DNA of 64,000 bases from assembly GCF_040958095.1 (NCBI RefSeq), contig NC_091219.1:28501850-28565849 (forward strand), read 5' to 3'. Below, piece after piece: positions 44,701 to 53,969 of this stretch. Under the pieces are notes generated by a model that was not told where the DNA came from, ran no database searches, and saw only the letters and a list, made by a program, of their open reading frames with translations. Both the position numbers and the translations under genes were made by a program. Source of the DNA: Procambarus clarkii (lineage: Eukaryota > Arthropoda > Malacostraca > Decapoda > Cambaridae). Within the stretch, counting starts at the first letter, position 1, and the number at the start of each line of letters is the position of its first letter.

Positions 44701-47700
44701 GAGGGGAACAGGGAGGAAGAGGGGGTGACAAAGCAACCGATCCTAAGGCTATGCTCGTTCAAACGATGATTGACCCCAAAGAATCAATTTCTGGGTCAAA
44801 TTGACCCCATCAATTTTATCGTAGTATAACCAAAAACTATATTTTCTTGGATATAAATTATTATTAACATAAAATTTTATCTATAGTTAGGTTAGGATAT
44901 AATAGGTGTATTGGTTCTGTTGGCAATTATTTGTATTTCAACGTGTCCTCCGGCCAAGTGATTTCAATTTTGCTAGTGAAAATAACTAGTCGACTATTGC
45001 ACGTAACCTCAAACTTCATTTTGTTTAATATACATATGTATTCTAGAAGCTCACAACATACACAACAGTGTATTTTTAGATTGATTAACTACATTTGAAG
45101 TTAATAAGAAATTTAGTATGCTTTTGTTTATCTGTGCAGCCGTGGTTAGTGTCCCTGAAGCTGAACGAGGAAGAGCGGAACAAGACGGAGATGCTCCACC
45201 TTCCCTGGGGCATCCCTCACTCCTCACCTCTCCCAGCCTCCCTCACTCTCCTCCACCACCAGGACCACGTCACAGGTGAGCTCTCCCTCACTCCTCACCT
45301 CTCCCAGCCTCCCTCACTCTCCTCCACCACCAGGACCACGTCACCAGGACCACGTCACAGGTGAGCTCTCCCTCACTCCTCACCTCTCCCAGCCTCCCTC
45401 ACTCTCCTCCACCACCAGGACCACGTCACAGGTGAGCTCTCCCTCACTCCTCACCTCTCCCAGCCTCCCTCACTCTCCTCCACCACCAGGACCACGTGAT
45501 GTTTTTGTTTAATCACACAGCATGTTAAAATTGACGAATGCGACCCTAAGGTCGGCCTCAGCTTGGACAAGCACAGCCTCAGGATGGTTTTCTGCTTCTC
45601 AATGCCCTTAGAATGGATATACTGTATGTCAGGCAGGAATGGTTATGTCGGGCATTGGAAGATTGAAATACAAAGTCATGAGCAGATCTCCCTAACATTA
45701 CCCATCATTCGTATGTTCCACCCTCCACACTGACTCGTATCTTAATATCTTACTTACGTTTCAACCACCACTTTGCAGCCAACGTATGTATGTCTAACTG
45801 CCCTCTCCGTCCCCCACCAGGGTACTCGCAGACCCTCAAGATGCCCTTGTGGTCCAGCTTCAGCCTGCAGGAGGCGCCGCTGAAGGACTTAACGTCACAG
45901 TGGTGTAGTGATGTGCGTCTCACTACCACCACCACACCCACCTGTGGTGCATACGCTCACCTGGCCGCCCGCAACATCTCCATGTACCCTCTCTTCCCTC
46001 CAGGTGAATAATAATAGGTTTTATTCATAAGAATGTGTGTACAAGGAGCATAAGAGAAAGGGACAATTGTAGGGATAGGAGTTAAACATATGAATAAAGC
46101 CTACGCAAGGTGTTTCGGTCAAAACTTAGAATAATTTAGATTTTCCCTAACCTGAAAACTGCAAAAGGCCTATTGGCCCACACGAGGCAGCTCCTATTTA
46201 TATCCACACAAACTAATACATAAATATGTCTAACTTACGTTTGTAACAATAACAATAAGCAGACAGCAAGTCACAGGATGGTCCAAAATGTCGTCTACTT
46301 AATTTTCAAATCTTTGTTGCCATGTTGTAGGCTTCTCCTGGAACGCGTCGCTGCCTCGTCTACCGTTCCTGGTGAGCAACGCGGTGCCGGCCTCGAAGCA
46401 GCTGATATACCGGTGGGAGGCGCTGCTGCAGGAGCTGGTGCCAGCCTGGCTGGCTCTCTACGGGCCCCTCAACCTGGTGCTGGGACCCGTCTTCGACAAC
46501 AACGCTGACTCCCTCCCCGACGACTTCCACAACTTCACGTACGAGGCTCCTCTTTACTGACGACAATTATATTACCTGCTATTGTGATGATTGTAGCAAT
46601 AGTTGGTGACTATAGTCTCCGTTCCCGTGGCGCAGTGGTAAAGCACTCGCCCGGCGCTTCGCAAGCAGTTTGTCCTGGGTTTATATCCTACCCAGGCAGG
46701 ATTGACTAGGCGCCAATCCTTAACTGTAGCCTCTATTCACCCTGCAGTGAATGGGTACCTGGTTGTTAAACGATTTGGCGGGTTGTATTCTAGTGAAAAA
46801 AAAGGATTAAGGACCTGCCCGAAACGCTATATATGCTAGTGGCTGTACAAGAATGCAAGAACTCTTGCATATATAAATAAGTAAATAAATAAATAAGTAA
46901 ATAAATAAATAAATAAATAAATAAATATATATAAATAAAGAAGCTTTTGTCTTATCTAAAAAAAACTTGAAGCCTCTCATAAAACAATTCATGCTTTAAA
47001 TAACTGTTCAAATCTTTTTCTTCCTCAGCATTCCCGAAGTTCCGTCCCACCTGTTCTCTGTGGTGACCCGTTGCAAGACCAAGGTGACCTCACTTGACCT
47101 TTGCTCTCCCAGTGACCTCGACGCTGCCGCCTTCATTATCCCAATGGTGGAGTTCATCTCCAACTGCCAGGTGAGTCTAGGTCAACGAGTCTGTTCAACC
47201 CGGTGGTCAGGTCACCCTGACCTGACCACTGGGTTTGTTAAAAATAGATTCTGCCTTACAAACCTGCTCACATTTTTGGAAACAGTGACCAGCTAATCAG
47301 ACAAAGGATTTCCGATGGATGTAGTATACATGGATTTTGCTAAGGTACCACATGAAAGATTGGCAAGGAAATTACAGGCACATGGAATAAATGGTAGAAT
47401 ACCTGAATGGATAAAACAATGGTTAAAGTAAGAAAACAAAGGGTCGTGCTAAATGGGAAGGAATCTAACTGGAGAAATGTGTTAAGTGGGGCACCACAGG
47501 GGTCCAACTTAGGGCCAACCCTTTTTGTCATATATATCAATGACATAGATGGGAATATTACAAACAACATTATAACATTTGCAGATGACATTAAGATTTA
47601 TGGTAAAGTGGTAAATGAATATGATATTGAAATCTTACAAAGAGTTGGAGGATGAGCTCCACAAATGGTCAGAAGACTAGTGTCCCCACTTGTCCCTAGC

Positions 47701-48007
47701 ACCACCCCTACCACTAGTATCACCACAAATACACCACTAGCACCACCACTCCTAACATCACCACCACCGACACTAGTATCACCACCAATACACCACTACT
47801 ATTAACATCACCCCCATTACTAACATCACCATCACTACTAACATCCCGCCAATGTTGCAGAGTAATGCAGACTACCTGGCGGAGTTCAGCGCCAAGGTTC
47901 ACGACGTGGAGTTGGTCACGGGACTCACCTTCTTCCCCGACCTCGACTTCCAGACCCGCACCTCTCTTGTACTTCGGATGATCCCGCGCCTCTGGCCCCT
48001 ACACTGA
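35710..48007 (+). CDS. ENPP-A: ectonucleotide pyrophosphatase/phosphodiesterase-like, complete
   Basis: Fourteen exons with consensus splice sites and compatible phases give a 736-residue protein. It has a hydrophobic N-terminus (signal peptide or anchor), a phosphodiesterase domain (about 38-430) and an inactive-nuclease-like domain (about 465-736). The alkaline-phosphatase-superfamily catalytic set is visible: D55 (SLDGF), nucleophile T91 (PSKTFPNHY), D211 and H215 ([10 protein letters not shown]), D258 and H259 (SDHG), H363 (GHHGYDN). A calcium-loop-like '[14 protein letters not shown]' is in exon 12. The vertebrate ENPP1-3 somatomedin-B domains are absent. The expected role is extracellular hydrolysis of nucleotides such as ATP to NMP plus pyrophosphate. 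Unusual points are A214 for the usual Gly, T261 for the usual Met, and a donor minisatellite after exon 10. Introns hold LINE and SINE pieces. The ATG sits at the start of a short exon, as in ENPP-B. Confidence 0.93.
36586..36855 (+). CDS. ENPP-A exon 2: hydrophobic N-terminus, metal Asp and catalytic Thr
   Basis: 270 bp, phase 0. After an Ala/Val-rich run it encodes '[20 protein letters not shown]' (D55) and '[16 protein letters not shown]' (T91). The hydrophobic stretch is 14 codons longer than in ENPP-B. Confidence 0.95.
37497..37640 (+). CDS. ENPP-A exon 3
   Basis: 144 bp, phase 0; acceptor 'tctccag', donor 'gttagt'. Encodes '[20 protein letters not shown]' and '[16 protein letters not shown]', conserved in the family. 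Confidence 0.96.
38638..38754 (+). CDS. ENPP-A exon 4
   Basis: 117 bp, phase 0; acceptor 'ttaccag', donor 'gtactc'. Encodes '[20 protein letters not shown]'. Identical to ENPP-B exon 4 at every base. Confidence 0.96.
38880..39470 (-). mobile_element. LINE remnant in ENPP-A intron 4
   Basis: The minus strand reads '[20 protein letters not shown]' (a decayed GTPQGSxLSPxLFN motif B) near 39400 and '[20 protein letters not shown]' near 39020, a segment typical of the part after the RT core. Opposite orientation to the host gene. Confidence 0.65.
39525..39632 (+). CDS. ENPP-A exon 5: second metal-binding pair
   Basis: 108 bp, phase 0; acceptor 'ggttcag', donor 'gtaata'. Encodes '[20 protein letters not shown]' and '[16 protein letters not shown]' with D211 and H215. 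Ala replaces the usual Gly before the His. Confidence 0.95.
40545..40615 (+). repeat. Short interspersed repeat, family G
   Basis: Shares 'catgcccgtgccacc', 'ttaatct' and 'aatcatcaatc' with 262-340. Confidence 0.5.
40728..40945 (-). repeat. Two family F copies in ENPP-A intron 5
   Basis: Copy 1 at 40728-40800 ('ttgctgttttagattctgct', 'gcacggttactt') and copy 2 at 40862-40940 ('ttgttgttttagattcagct', 'gcacgggctatggtgagccc'), both inverted relative to 8607. Confidence 0.75.
40998..41215 (+). repeat. Dispersed repeat, family H
   Basis: 'cataagaacaaaaataactg', 'cagaaggcctattggcccat', 'acgaggcagctcctatttat', 'acatgtccaacccacgtttg'. Copies at 46140-46240 (plus) and 60045-60130 (minus). Origin unrecognised; probably a LINE 3' region. 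Confidence 0.75.
41299..41533 (+). CDS. ENPP-A exon 6: DH metal-binding motif
   Basis: 235 bp, phase 0 in, phase 1 out; acceptor 'caacag', donor 'gtgagt'. Encodes '[20 protein letters not shown]' (D258, H259) and '[20 protein letters not shown]'. The family usually has DHGM; here Thr replaces Met. Confidence 0.95.
41790..41930 (-). repeat. tRNA-derived SINE, family D, in ENPP-A intron 6
   Basis: Plus-strand 'cagagaaagtgctaagacta', 'tatagcacttaaaaggtatg', 'ttagacggtcgagaattgaa'. The copy abuts the LINE RNase H fragment. Confidence 0.75.
41930..42140 (+). mobile_element. LINE RNase H domain fragment
   Basis: Frame '[20 protein letters not shown]', '[17 protein letters not shown]', '[12 protein letters not shown]' matches the RNase H core of I/Jockey-type elements (Q-AEL-A...F-DS-AAL...V...WIPSH). 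About 70 residues, truncated on both sides; it lies in ENPP-A intron 6. Confidence 0.8.
42455..42540 (+). repeat. tRNA-derived SINE, family E (5' part)
   Basis: 'aaggcagcgtttgggacgct', 'cataggttcgaatcctcatc', 'acggcccttgtggatttgtt'. In ENPP-A intron 6. Confidence 0.75.
42620..42834 (+). CDS. ENPP-A exon 7: final metal-binding His
   Basis: 215 bp, phase 1 in, phase 0 out; acceptor 'tgtttacag', donor 'gtaagc'. Encodes '[20 protein letters not shown]' through '[14 protein letters not shown]' (H363). Bases 42641-42780 are identical to ENPP-B, then identity drops sharply. Confidence 0.96.
43528..43710 (+). CDS. ENPP-A exon 8
   Basis: 183 bp, phase 0; acceptor 'gcttgcag', donor 'gtaagt'. Encodes '[20 protein letters not shown]', '[20 protein letters not shown]', '[10 protein letters not shown]': the end of the phosphodiesterase domain (AxGPxF...NxxLYNLMC...NNGTxGSL). 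Confidence 0.96.
44450..44542 (+). CDS. ENPP-A exon 9 (linker)
   Basis: 93 bp, phase 0; acceptor 'gggcacag', donor 'gtgagc'. Encodes '[20 protein letters not shown]' and '[11 protein letters not shown]', the linker between the two domains. Confidence 0.88.
45140..45275 (+). CDS. ENPP-A exon 10 (start of nuclease-like domain)
   Basis: 136 bp, phase 0 in, phase 1 out; acceptor 'ctgtgcag'. The first 'cacag/gtgagc' donor is used because it joins '...[11 protein letters not shown]' to '[15 protein letters not shown]', as in the family. Three more copies of the exon end and donor follow. Confidence 0.88.
45210..45498 (+). repeat. Minisatellite copying the exon 10 / donor junction
   Basis: Four copies of a roughly 71-bp unit: the last 66 bp of exon 10 plus 'gtgagctc'. 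Copy boundaries are near 45275, 45360 and 45431; the second copy is 85 bp with an extra 'accaggaccacgtc'. Reading through the first donor reaches a stop at 45362. Confidence 0.95.
45821..46003 (+). CDS. ENPP-A exon 11
   Basis: 183 bp, phase 1 in and out; acceptor 'cccaccag', donor 'gtgaat'. Encodes '[20 protein letters not shown]' and '[20 protein letters not shown]'. 'MPLWSSF' is the family's 'MPxWSSY' motif. Confidence 0.94.
46140..46245 (+). repeat. Dispersed repeat, family H (ENPP-A intron 11)
   Basis: 'aactgcaaaaggcctattgg', 'cccacacgaggcagctccta', 'tttatatccac'. See 40998-41215. Confidence 0.7.
46331..46538 (+). CDS. ENPP-A exon 12 (calcium-loop-like motif)
   Basis: 208 bp, phase 1 in, phase 2 out; acceptor 'gttgtag', donor 'gtacga'. 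Encodes '[20 protein letters not shown]' and '[20 protein letters not shown]', matching the GPVFDxNxDGxxD loop of ENPP nuclease-like domains. Confidence 0.93.
46618..46945 (+). repeat. tRNA-derived SINE, family C (ENPP-A intron 12)
   Basis: Head 'ttcccgtggcgcagtggtaa', 'gactaggcgccaatccttaa', 'cctgcagtgaatgggtacct', 'gcccgaaacgctatatatgc', ending in an 'aaataaataagtaaat' tail. Complete. Confidence 0.88.
47029..47170 (+). CDS. ENPP-A exon 13
   Basis: 142 bp, phase 2 in, phase 0 out; acceptor 'ttcctcag', donor 'gtgagt'. Encodes '[20 protein letters not shown]' and '[19 protein letters not shown]', typical of the ENPP C-terminus. Confidence 0.93.
47199..47690 (+). mobile_element. LINE remnant in ENPP-A intron 13
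   Basis: Starts at a small palindrome (47199-47233) and encodes '[20 protein letters not shown]', '[11 protein letters not shown]' (motif A), '[20 protein letters not shown]' (motif B), 'NDIDG', and '[20 protein letters not shown]' (motif C, FADD). Several stops and a frameshift; same strand as the host gene. Confidence 0.88.
47861..48007 (+). CDS. ENPP-A exon 14 with stop
   Basis: 147 bp, phase 0; acceptor 'aatgttgcag'. Encodes '[20 protein letters not shown]', '[20 protein letters not shown]', 'IPRLWPLH' and TGA. 'VELLTGLxF' is the family's C-terminal signature. Confidence 0.94.
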   Translation, partial: SNADYLAEFSAKVHDVELVTGLTFFPDLDFQTRTSLVLRMIPRLWPLH

Positions 48008-48333
48008 ACCTACACTCTAGCTACACCGTAGCACAGTGTCAGTTATCAAACTGGGGGACTTGTGATTTATGAACCTCTTGTGGCTGCGAGAGAAGCCTAT
48101 CTTGGAAAATGAACTGTGTCATCCAGCTAAGCTGTAGTGTCACAAAGATTAACTTATGCTTTCCATTGACCTGGGCTCTATTAAGAGAGCTACAAAAGAT
48201 GGAAGCAAGAGTATAGAGAACTCTTATATAGTATAATTTTCAGACTAAGAACAGAAGTGTAGAAGGTTGCCCGGTGACCGTGGAAAGTCCTGAAAGACTA
48301 TACCACGTATTTATAAAACATTGTTAGGGAACA

Positions 48334-48511
48334 ACGCTAGAAACGTTGATTAAATATTATAAACGTTGATCCAATGCTAGAAACATTGATCTAACATCAG
48401 AAACTTTGATCTAACATCAGAAACATTGATTCTATACTAGAAACGTTGATTCCATGTTAGAAACGTTGATCCCATGTTAGAAATGTTGATCCAACGTAGA
48501 AACGTTGATCC
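48334..48511 (+). repeat. 20-bp minisatellite in the ENPP-A 3' region
   Basis: Nine copies of a diverged 20-bp unit close to 'atgttagaaacgttgatcca'. It starts about 330 bp after the stop, so it is probably in the 3' UTR. Confidence 0.9.
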
Positions 48512-48941
48512 TGTGGTCAATATGCCTCTGTCCAATTGATTGACTTTAATTCAGAAAAAGAAAATTGATAGACATAAATAATCAAAATATTGGCTTGGAT
48601 GAAATAATTAAAAACTAAAGACACTGAAAAGTGAGCTTAGCTTCTAGGAGGATCCTTAGTTGCATGTTGCTAGCTAAGCCTCCGTCATGTGGTGACAGGA
48701 AGTGTATTCATGGCTGGTTTAAGCTGCTTTCACCAACCTGTGGATTTATTTACCCATTAATATATTATATAACTATGCCAATTAGAACTATATTAGTTCA
48801 GCTATAGGCACTAGTTGGTTAATCTCCTGACCTTATTGTAACCTAGTCAAGATATTACATAAGTGATAATGCACTAAAGCCTTATCAGATAGTAACTGAT
48901 TGGTTATTAAGTGAAAGTATTCAGATGTAGTTACGATGTAT

Positions 48942-48947
48942 AATAAA
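48942..48947 (+). promoter_or_regulatory. Candidate polyadenylation signal of ENPP-A
   Basis: AATAAA about 935 bp after the stop and before the next LINE remnant. No other clear AATAAA was noticed between the stop and this point. Confidence 0.35.
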
Positions 48948-49111
48948 TATAAGTTTGTTATATTGAAAATATAATCTAACTATTGTTAAGAAAGGTACAA
49001 CTTTATAAAAGATTCAGTAGATCTATTAACTAGATTACTTGGTATATCAAAAAGACACCAAGCTTGGGAAACTATGTAGCACCATCAGTGTTGCTGGATA
49101 TTGAAAAGGTG

Positions 49112-50150
49112 CTAAATATCATCTAGAATGTCAATATGAGAACAAAAACACATACAACGAGTGACATCAACGGCGTCAAATTTGCCAAGAATTTTGTCGC
49201 GGACATTAGGAAAGCAAGACATACGATCGTCCTGAAAATCAGGATATTCCATATGGAGGTGTAAGACTGTAAGTGGGACGATGCAGTTTGCACAATAAGG
49301 AAGAGAGCGGCGTTCCATTAAATGTCCACGAGTTAAGCGTGTATGGCTAAAACGTAACCTAGCCAAAACCGTTTGCCAGCGTCTTATTACGGTGGTAGGA
49401 GGAAGGCCTAGGGAATATGTTTCTTTTGAGAGTGTGCAGTTTGTTACCTGTAACATCACACGAGCAGGGCTGCTAGTGGTCTCGGATTAAGGAATGAATG
49501 GCTGCGTAGAAGTTTGAAGAAGGAATACATATTTTTAGTAATAGGTCGTGTAAACAACATTTTTAGCGGCAGTGTTCGGATGTTCCTTGAAGGTAATACC
49601 AATATGGCTGGGAATATGTTCATTGTTTATGATGTGTGTGTCTATATATATATATATGAACACGTTGTACTAAATGGGTTGAGAATAGCTTGAGCTACCT
49701 CATCTCTATGTGTATTTATACCTCAATAAACTTATTTCAATTCAATTTCAATATGACTGGGAACACACCAAAATTCAATTCTCTTAAATCTGCTAGAGAT
49801 AAGAAATAGCCAATGTTGAAATTTGGCTCCCACAGGATGCACAGGGTTAAATGACTCCAGGACCAATTACTGATGGGAGTTAATTACTGGCGGAAGTCAA
49901 CCACAATGACAAAGGAACGTTGACGTCGGGGCCTATAGGAGGCAGCAGGCCGTTTTGGGAAACGCCACGAGGATATTTTTAAGATGAGGCTGTGGATATT
50001 TTCCACAGGAAGAGTGGGAGATTACCACGAACGTCAAAGGAGCGTGATTGGTAAATAATATTGTATCTCCCTGTGGTATCATAAACCTTTTTCAGATCAA
50101 AGAGAACTGCAACGATGGAGGTCATCGCTGCAAGTGTATGAGTATGACTG
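49112..50150 (-). mobile_element. LINE remnant with RT and C-terminal region
   Basis: The minus strand near 50060-50120 reads 'VLFDLKKVYDTTGRYNIIYQ', the RT motif A of I-type elements (FFDLEKAYDTTWR). At the other end it reads 'TVLARLRFSHTRLTRGHLME', 'RRSLPYCANCIVPLTVLHL', the Cys-rich tail. The middle is decayed. Confidence 0.8.
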
Positions 50151-50159
50151 ACATACTTA

Positions 50160-51240
50160 CAGTTTACGATGAGTTTAATGCTGGTTTATATCTGTATTTT
50201 AAGAAATTGTGATGTCAAGCATGGGTGAAAATATCCATGATTTTGCCGTGACGTCATTTGCTTGACTGATGTCATATCAGTGAACTCAGCCTTGGCACCT
50301 TGCCAGTCATCAGAGCCTTCACCTGTTTCAGGGTTTGGAAGTTGGACCGTTCCAAATTTAGAGCAAGGGTGATATCTTCATAAAGCAGGAATCCCAGAGG
50401 ACTCACTCCTAAGCAGTTCTGGTCGACGGTACAAAGATTTTGGTGCACAACAAGAAAGTCAAGTTGTCTCATACGATAAGAAATTACAGCTTTGTTACAG
50501 TGGTCGATGTATCATTGTTGATGACCTGTTTTCTGGCACGTTATGGAATTCAACAGCAAATCATCAGGAATCTGGATAAACAGAACGAATTGTTTGTGTT
50601 GTACTGTATCCACCATGCTAGGCTATCAGCTGAGTGAGTACTAAGACAAGTGGCCGGACTTACTAGTTAAAAGTCCTACCGTTTGTGGCAATTATCTATC
50701 ATCAGAGTCATACCATTACTCTTTATGTTCATCTTGACAAGAGGAGACAGATAAACCATCTCAACGTTGTAAGCAAACAGGTGTCTGAAGAACTAACTAC
50801 CTTGGAGTGTGCACGTATGGCCAACTTTCCCGCCTCGGGTGACTGCAGCATCCGACAGCTGCCATGTGAGATTTATTTGACGGATATTCTAAATGGAAAA
50901 TATTGATAAACATTATGAGACACAAATCAGTCAATTAAAGCAATCTTGGGGGACTCATATAATTAGAAACCCCCTCGTGTACCGAAATAATTGTCATACA
51001 TAATTTGTCATATATAAAAACATATTTTCAGCGAGGTTATATATAACTGTTGTCTGGTGGAGGTGACTTTTCTCATTACAACATTCTTAGATTAGCGTTT
51101 ATACGGAGTTTTCTCGCGCAATTGTGCATATTTTGATTACAACTCAGACAATAACTTGGTGAAGAACAAACTAAATTCAGCGACTGTTCCTGGATAAATT
51201 AATAATTTACGTTGTCAGTGCAGACGAGGAGTCACAATAA
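50160..51240. other. Spacer with unassigned open frames
   Basis: Frames at 50440-50637 ('ELFVLYCIHHARLSAE') and 50685-50906 carry no firm family signal. The first faintly recalls a DALR-type helix ('FVLYNCARL') but lacks the rest. No splice chain could be built. Confidence 0.3.
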
Positions 51241-51244
51241 CGTG

Positions 51245-51345
51245 GCTGAAATATGTTGACCAAACCACACACTAGAAGGTGAAGGGACGACGACGTTTCG
51301 GTCCGTCCTTTCACTTTCTAGTGTGTGTGGTTTGATCAACTTAGG
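51245..51345 (+). repeat. Dispersed repeat, family J, with hairpin
   Basis: 'accaaaccacacactagaag' and later 'ctttctagtgtgtgtggttt' are inverted copies around 'gacgacgtttcggtccgtcc'. The central motif recurs at 61728-61800 in the opposite orientation. Confidence 0.75.
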
Positions 51346-51639
51346 TTGTCAGTGCTTTCGTAATAATGATTTCATTTACTCATGCATCATTAATCGAGTG
51401 ATTATTGATATAAATTGTGTTTCAGTAATACTCACAATAGTGACGTATTTATCAAAATACATGCTAGTAACACAATCTAATCTCAAGTGTTTGACATATG
51501 GCAAATTTCACAGCGCCGCATCCTAGTGAAGTGCTCGACTGATTATAACTTAATTTCTTTATTTATTCATATTATATAAATATATATATATATATATATA
51601 TTTATTAACACATTTTGTGCACCTACCCTAGACTATATG

Positions 51640-51915
51640 AAAGGGAGTACAGTGTGTCAAAAAACTAGTTACGTGATGCTAAAAATCCCCATCACACAGG
51701 ATGGTTAGTCATACAGAGGCATGGTAAGTAGTCTGAACTGGCAGACTGGGTGCATTATGAGGATATCATGAACACAAGAGTGAATAAGGTAGCAGTTATA
51801 CTGAAATTCCCTATCTCGCAGGATGGTTAGTCATACAGGGCCATATGTTCTGTAGCTTGCACTGCCAAATTTTGGGTGCATTATGAGAATACCCTCAAGA
51901 ACACGAGAGTGAATA
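51640..51915 (-). mobile_element. LINE 3' tail repeats, inverted
   Basis: Two copies of 'aggatggttagtcatacag' (51697 and 51820) plus 'gaacacgagagtgaataaag'. Reverse complement of the block at 34468-34735. Confidence 0.55.
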
Positions 51916-53298
51916 AAGTAATTGCAAAACTCCAGGTACCTCATGCGAACGGGTCTGAATGGTCTGCGAGGTCATGACCCAGTTCCTACTGACAGAGGTT
52001 GCACCTGGAGTGCTCAGGATTAGGAGACCCGTCACTTGGTTGCTACTAGATACAAAATATGTTTCTTTTGTACCTGTTCTGACAACAGCAGATTGCCATC
52101 CAAAATAGTCACTGTAACAATTATAACTTATAAATGGTCGCTACAGATAACCGTACATAAAAATTGTACTTGCTTAGAACATAAATAACATGGGTACATG
52201 TAACTAGAAATAATACATTCTCATCCAGGTATTCTTGCCACGTATGTCTCGACCTGCAATATACATTTCATATGCTGATACATAAATACATACATTCATA
52301 CCACTCGCTCTAGTTTATACACCGCACTGGGACTGTCATACAGAAAACAAAAGGAGAGAAAACATAACATTAACAAACGTTCATGTAATAAGATTCATAA
52401 AACGGCCCACATATCCAGAACGTCGTTGACAGTCTAACAATGAAACCTCTTGGATAGAGGAAAGTCTCTGGACGAGACTTATATATATAATATATATATG
52501 CGTGGACATTTTGTGATAATGTACACGTGTGTGTGTTTATCAGTTGTTATCTGCTATCTAGCACAATGAATACTAGCCCAATTCTGCTCTGTTGATCATA
52601 TTTTGAATCAGACCTAGGCTTTTTTTTTTTTAGCTTAGGCTGAGTTTGCTCTTCTCACTCGTCCAGCTCGTTTCTATTGTTCATTGCCGGGAAAACTAAA
52701 GTACTCGATTCATTGTGCTCTCAATATATAAATATGTATTTTCGATTTTTTTGCCTATGGTAAACAGACTGTCATTAGCCATTGTGTGTATGAGTATCTT
52801 CTATGTTGTGATTATATCTCTAATGGCGCTTATGTGAGGTTCAGTTACTTAGCCTATCCTCATATTCAAGCGCTCGTATTTATGGTATCAGGCTTGTGTC
52901 TCAAATCTTAGATTGTCTCATTATTCTTTTAATATTCAACGAAGGTGTGGGGTTCCCTGCTGGTACACGATACTCTACTGATATCATGTAGGCGATATGC
53001 AGCCACCTGAATTGTTCACTGACTTTGGTTAGGATCCTGAAGAGTTTTATTTTTGCCACCTTTGCAAATGCCACTGATGTTATTATGTTTGAATGTATTT
53101 CCGGTTGTAGACCTGGTGTGATGTGTGATGTACCCCTTGTACAGTCTTCCTTTCGCATCTTTTTCCTTTTATAACAGTGTCATTCATCTCTGCTTGCCGA
53201 GTGCCCCCATCCCTTGTGTAATTATAAAAAAATACATTCAAGTGAGTTCACGCTCGACTCTGCATACACATTTAGGTGAGTACATATACACACACACC
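51916..53298. other. Spacer, no gene seen
   Basis: AT-rich, 60-90 codon frames without motifs. A short alternating 'at' palindrome lies at 52480-52500. Confidence 0.45.
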
Positions 53299-53660
53299 GC
53301 TGGAAGACTGAAGAGTCAGGGGAGATATGATCACCATATACAAAATTCTCAGGGGGGGGTAATTGACAGAGTAGGTAATGACATTATTTAACACGAGTGA
53401 TACTCGCACAAGGGGACAGGTGGAAACTGCGTACCCAAATGAGCCACAGAGACATTAGAAAGAACTTGTTCAGTGTCAGAGTAGTTAATAAATTAAATGC
53501 ATTAAGAAGTGATGTGGTGGAGGTTGACTCCATGCACAGTTGCAAATGTAGATATGATAGAGCTCAATAAAATCAGGAATCTGTACACCAGCAGATTGAC
53601 AGTTGAGAGGCAGGACCAAAGAGTGGAAGCTCAACTCCTGTAAGTACAACTAGGTGAACT
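53299..53660 (+). mobile_element. LINE remnant, CR1-like C-terminal segment
   Basis: Across frames: 'RLKSQGRYDHHIQNSQGG' (decayed RRLRGDMITIYKILxG), 'CSVSE..(R)VVN.LN.LRSD', 'VVEVDSMHSCKCRYDRAQ' and then the 3' block 'ttgacagttgagaggcagga'. Followed by CA tracts. Confidence 0.65.
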
Positions 53661-53960
53661 AGATGAGTACACACACACACACACACACAGTTGTGTGTAT
53701 GTGTGTTGACCGTCTTAGTTGATTGACGGTTGAAAGGCGGGACCAAAGAGCCAAAGCTCAACCACCGCAAGCACAAATAGGTGAGTACACACAAAAACAC
53801 ACACACACACACACACTCACACACATATATGGATATGATAGGGAAATAGGACCGGAGTCATTTCTGTAAACAACCGATGGGTAGAAAGGCGGGATCCAAG
53901 AGTCACTGCTCCATCCTGCAGGCACAAATAGGTGAGTACAAATAGGTGACTACACACGTG
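53585..53960 (+). repeat. Three copies of a CA-associated repeat
   Basis: 'ttgacagttgagaggcagga', 'ttgacggttgaaaggcggga' and 'gatgggtagaaaggcgggat', each followed by '(g)caagcacaaataggtgagt' and a short 'aca' run. Other copies occur at 26145-26215 and 61020-61090. Confidence 0.8.
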
Positions 53961-53969
53961 TGCCAACAA

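Noticed and set aside
50440-50906. Two frames faintly like DALR/arginyl-tRNA-synthetase-type sequence
   Set aside because: Only a few residues match, the order is wrong for a known protein, and no splice sites join them.
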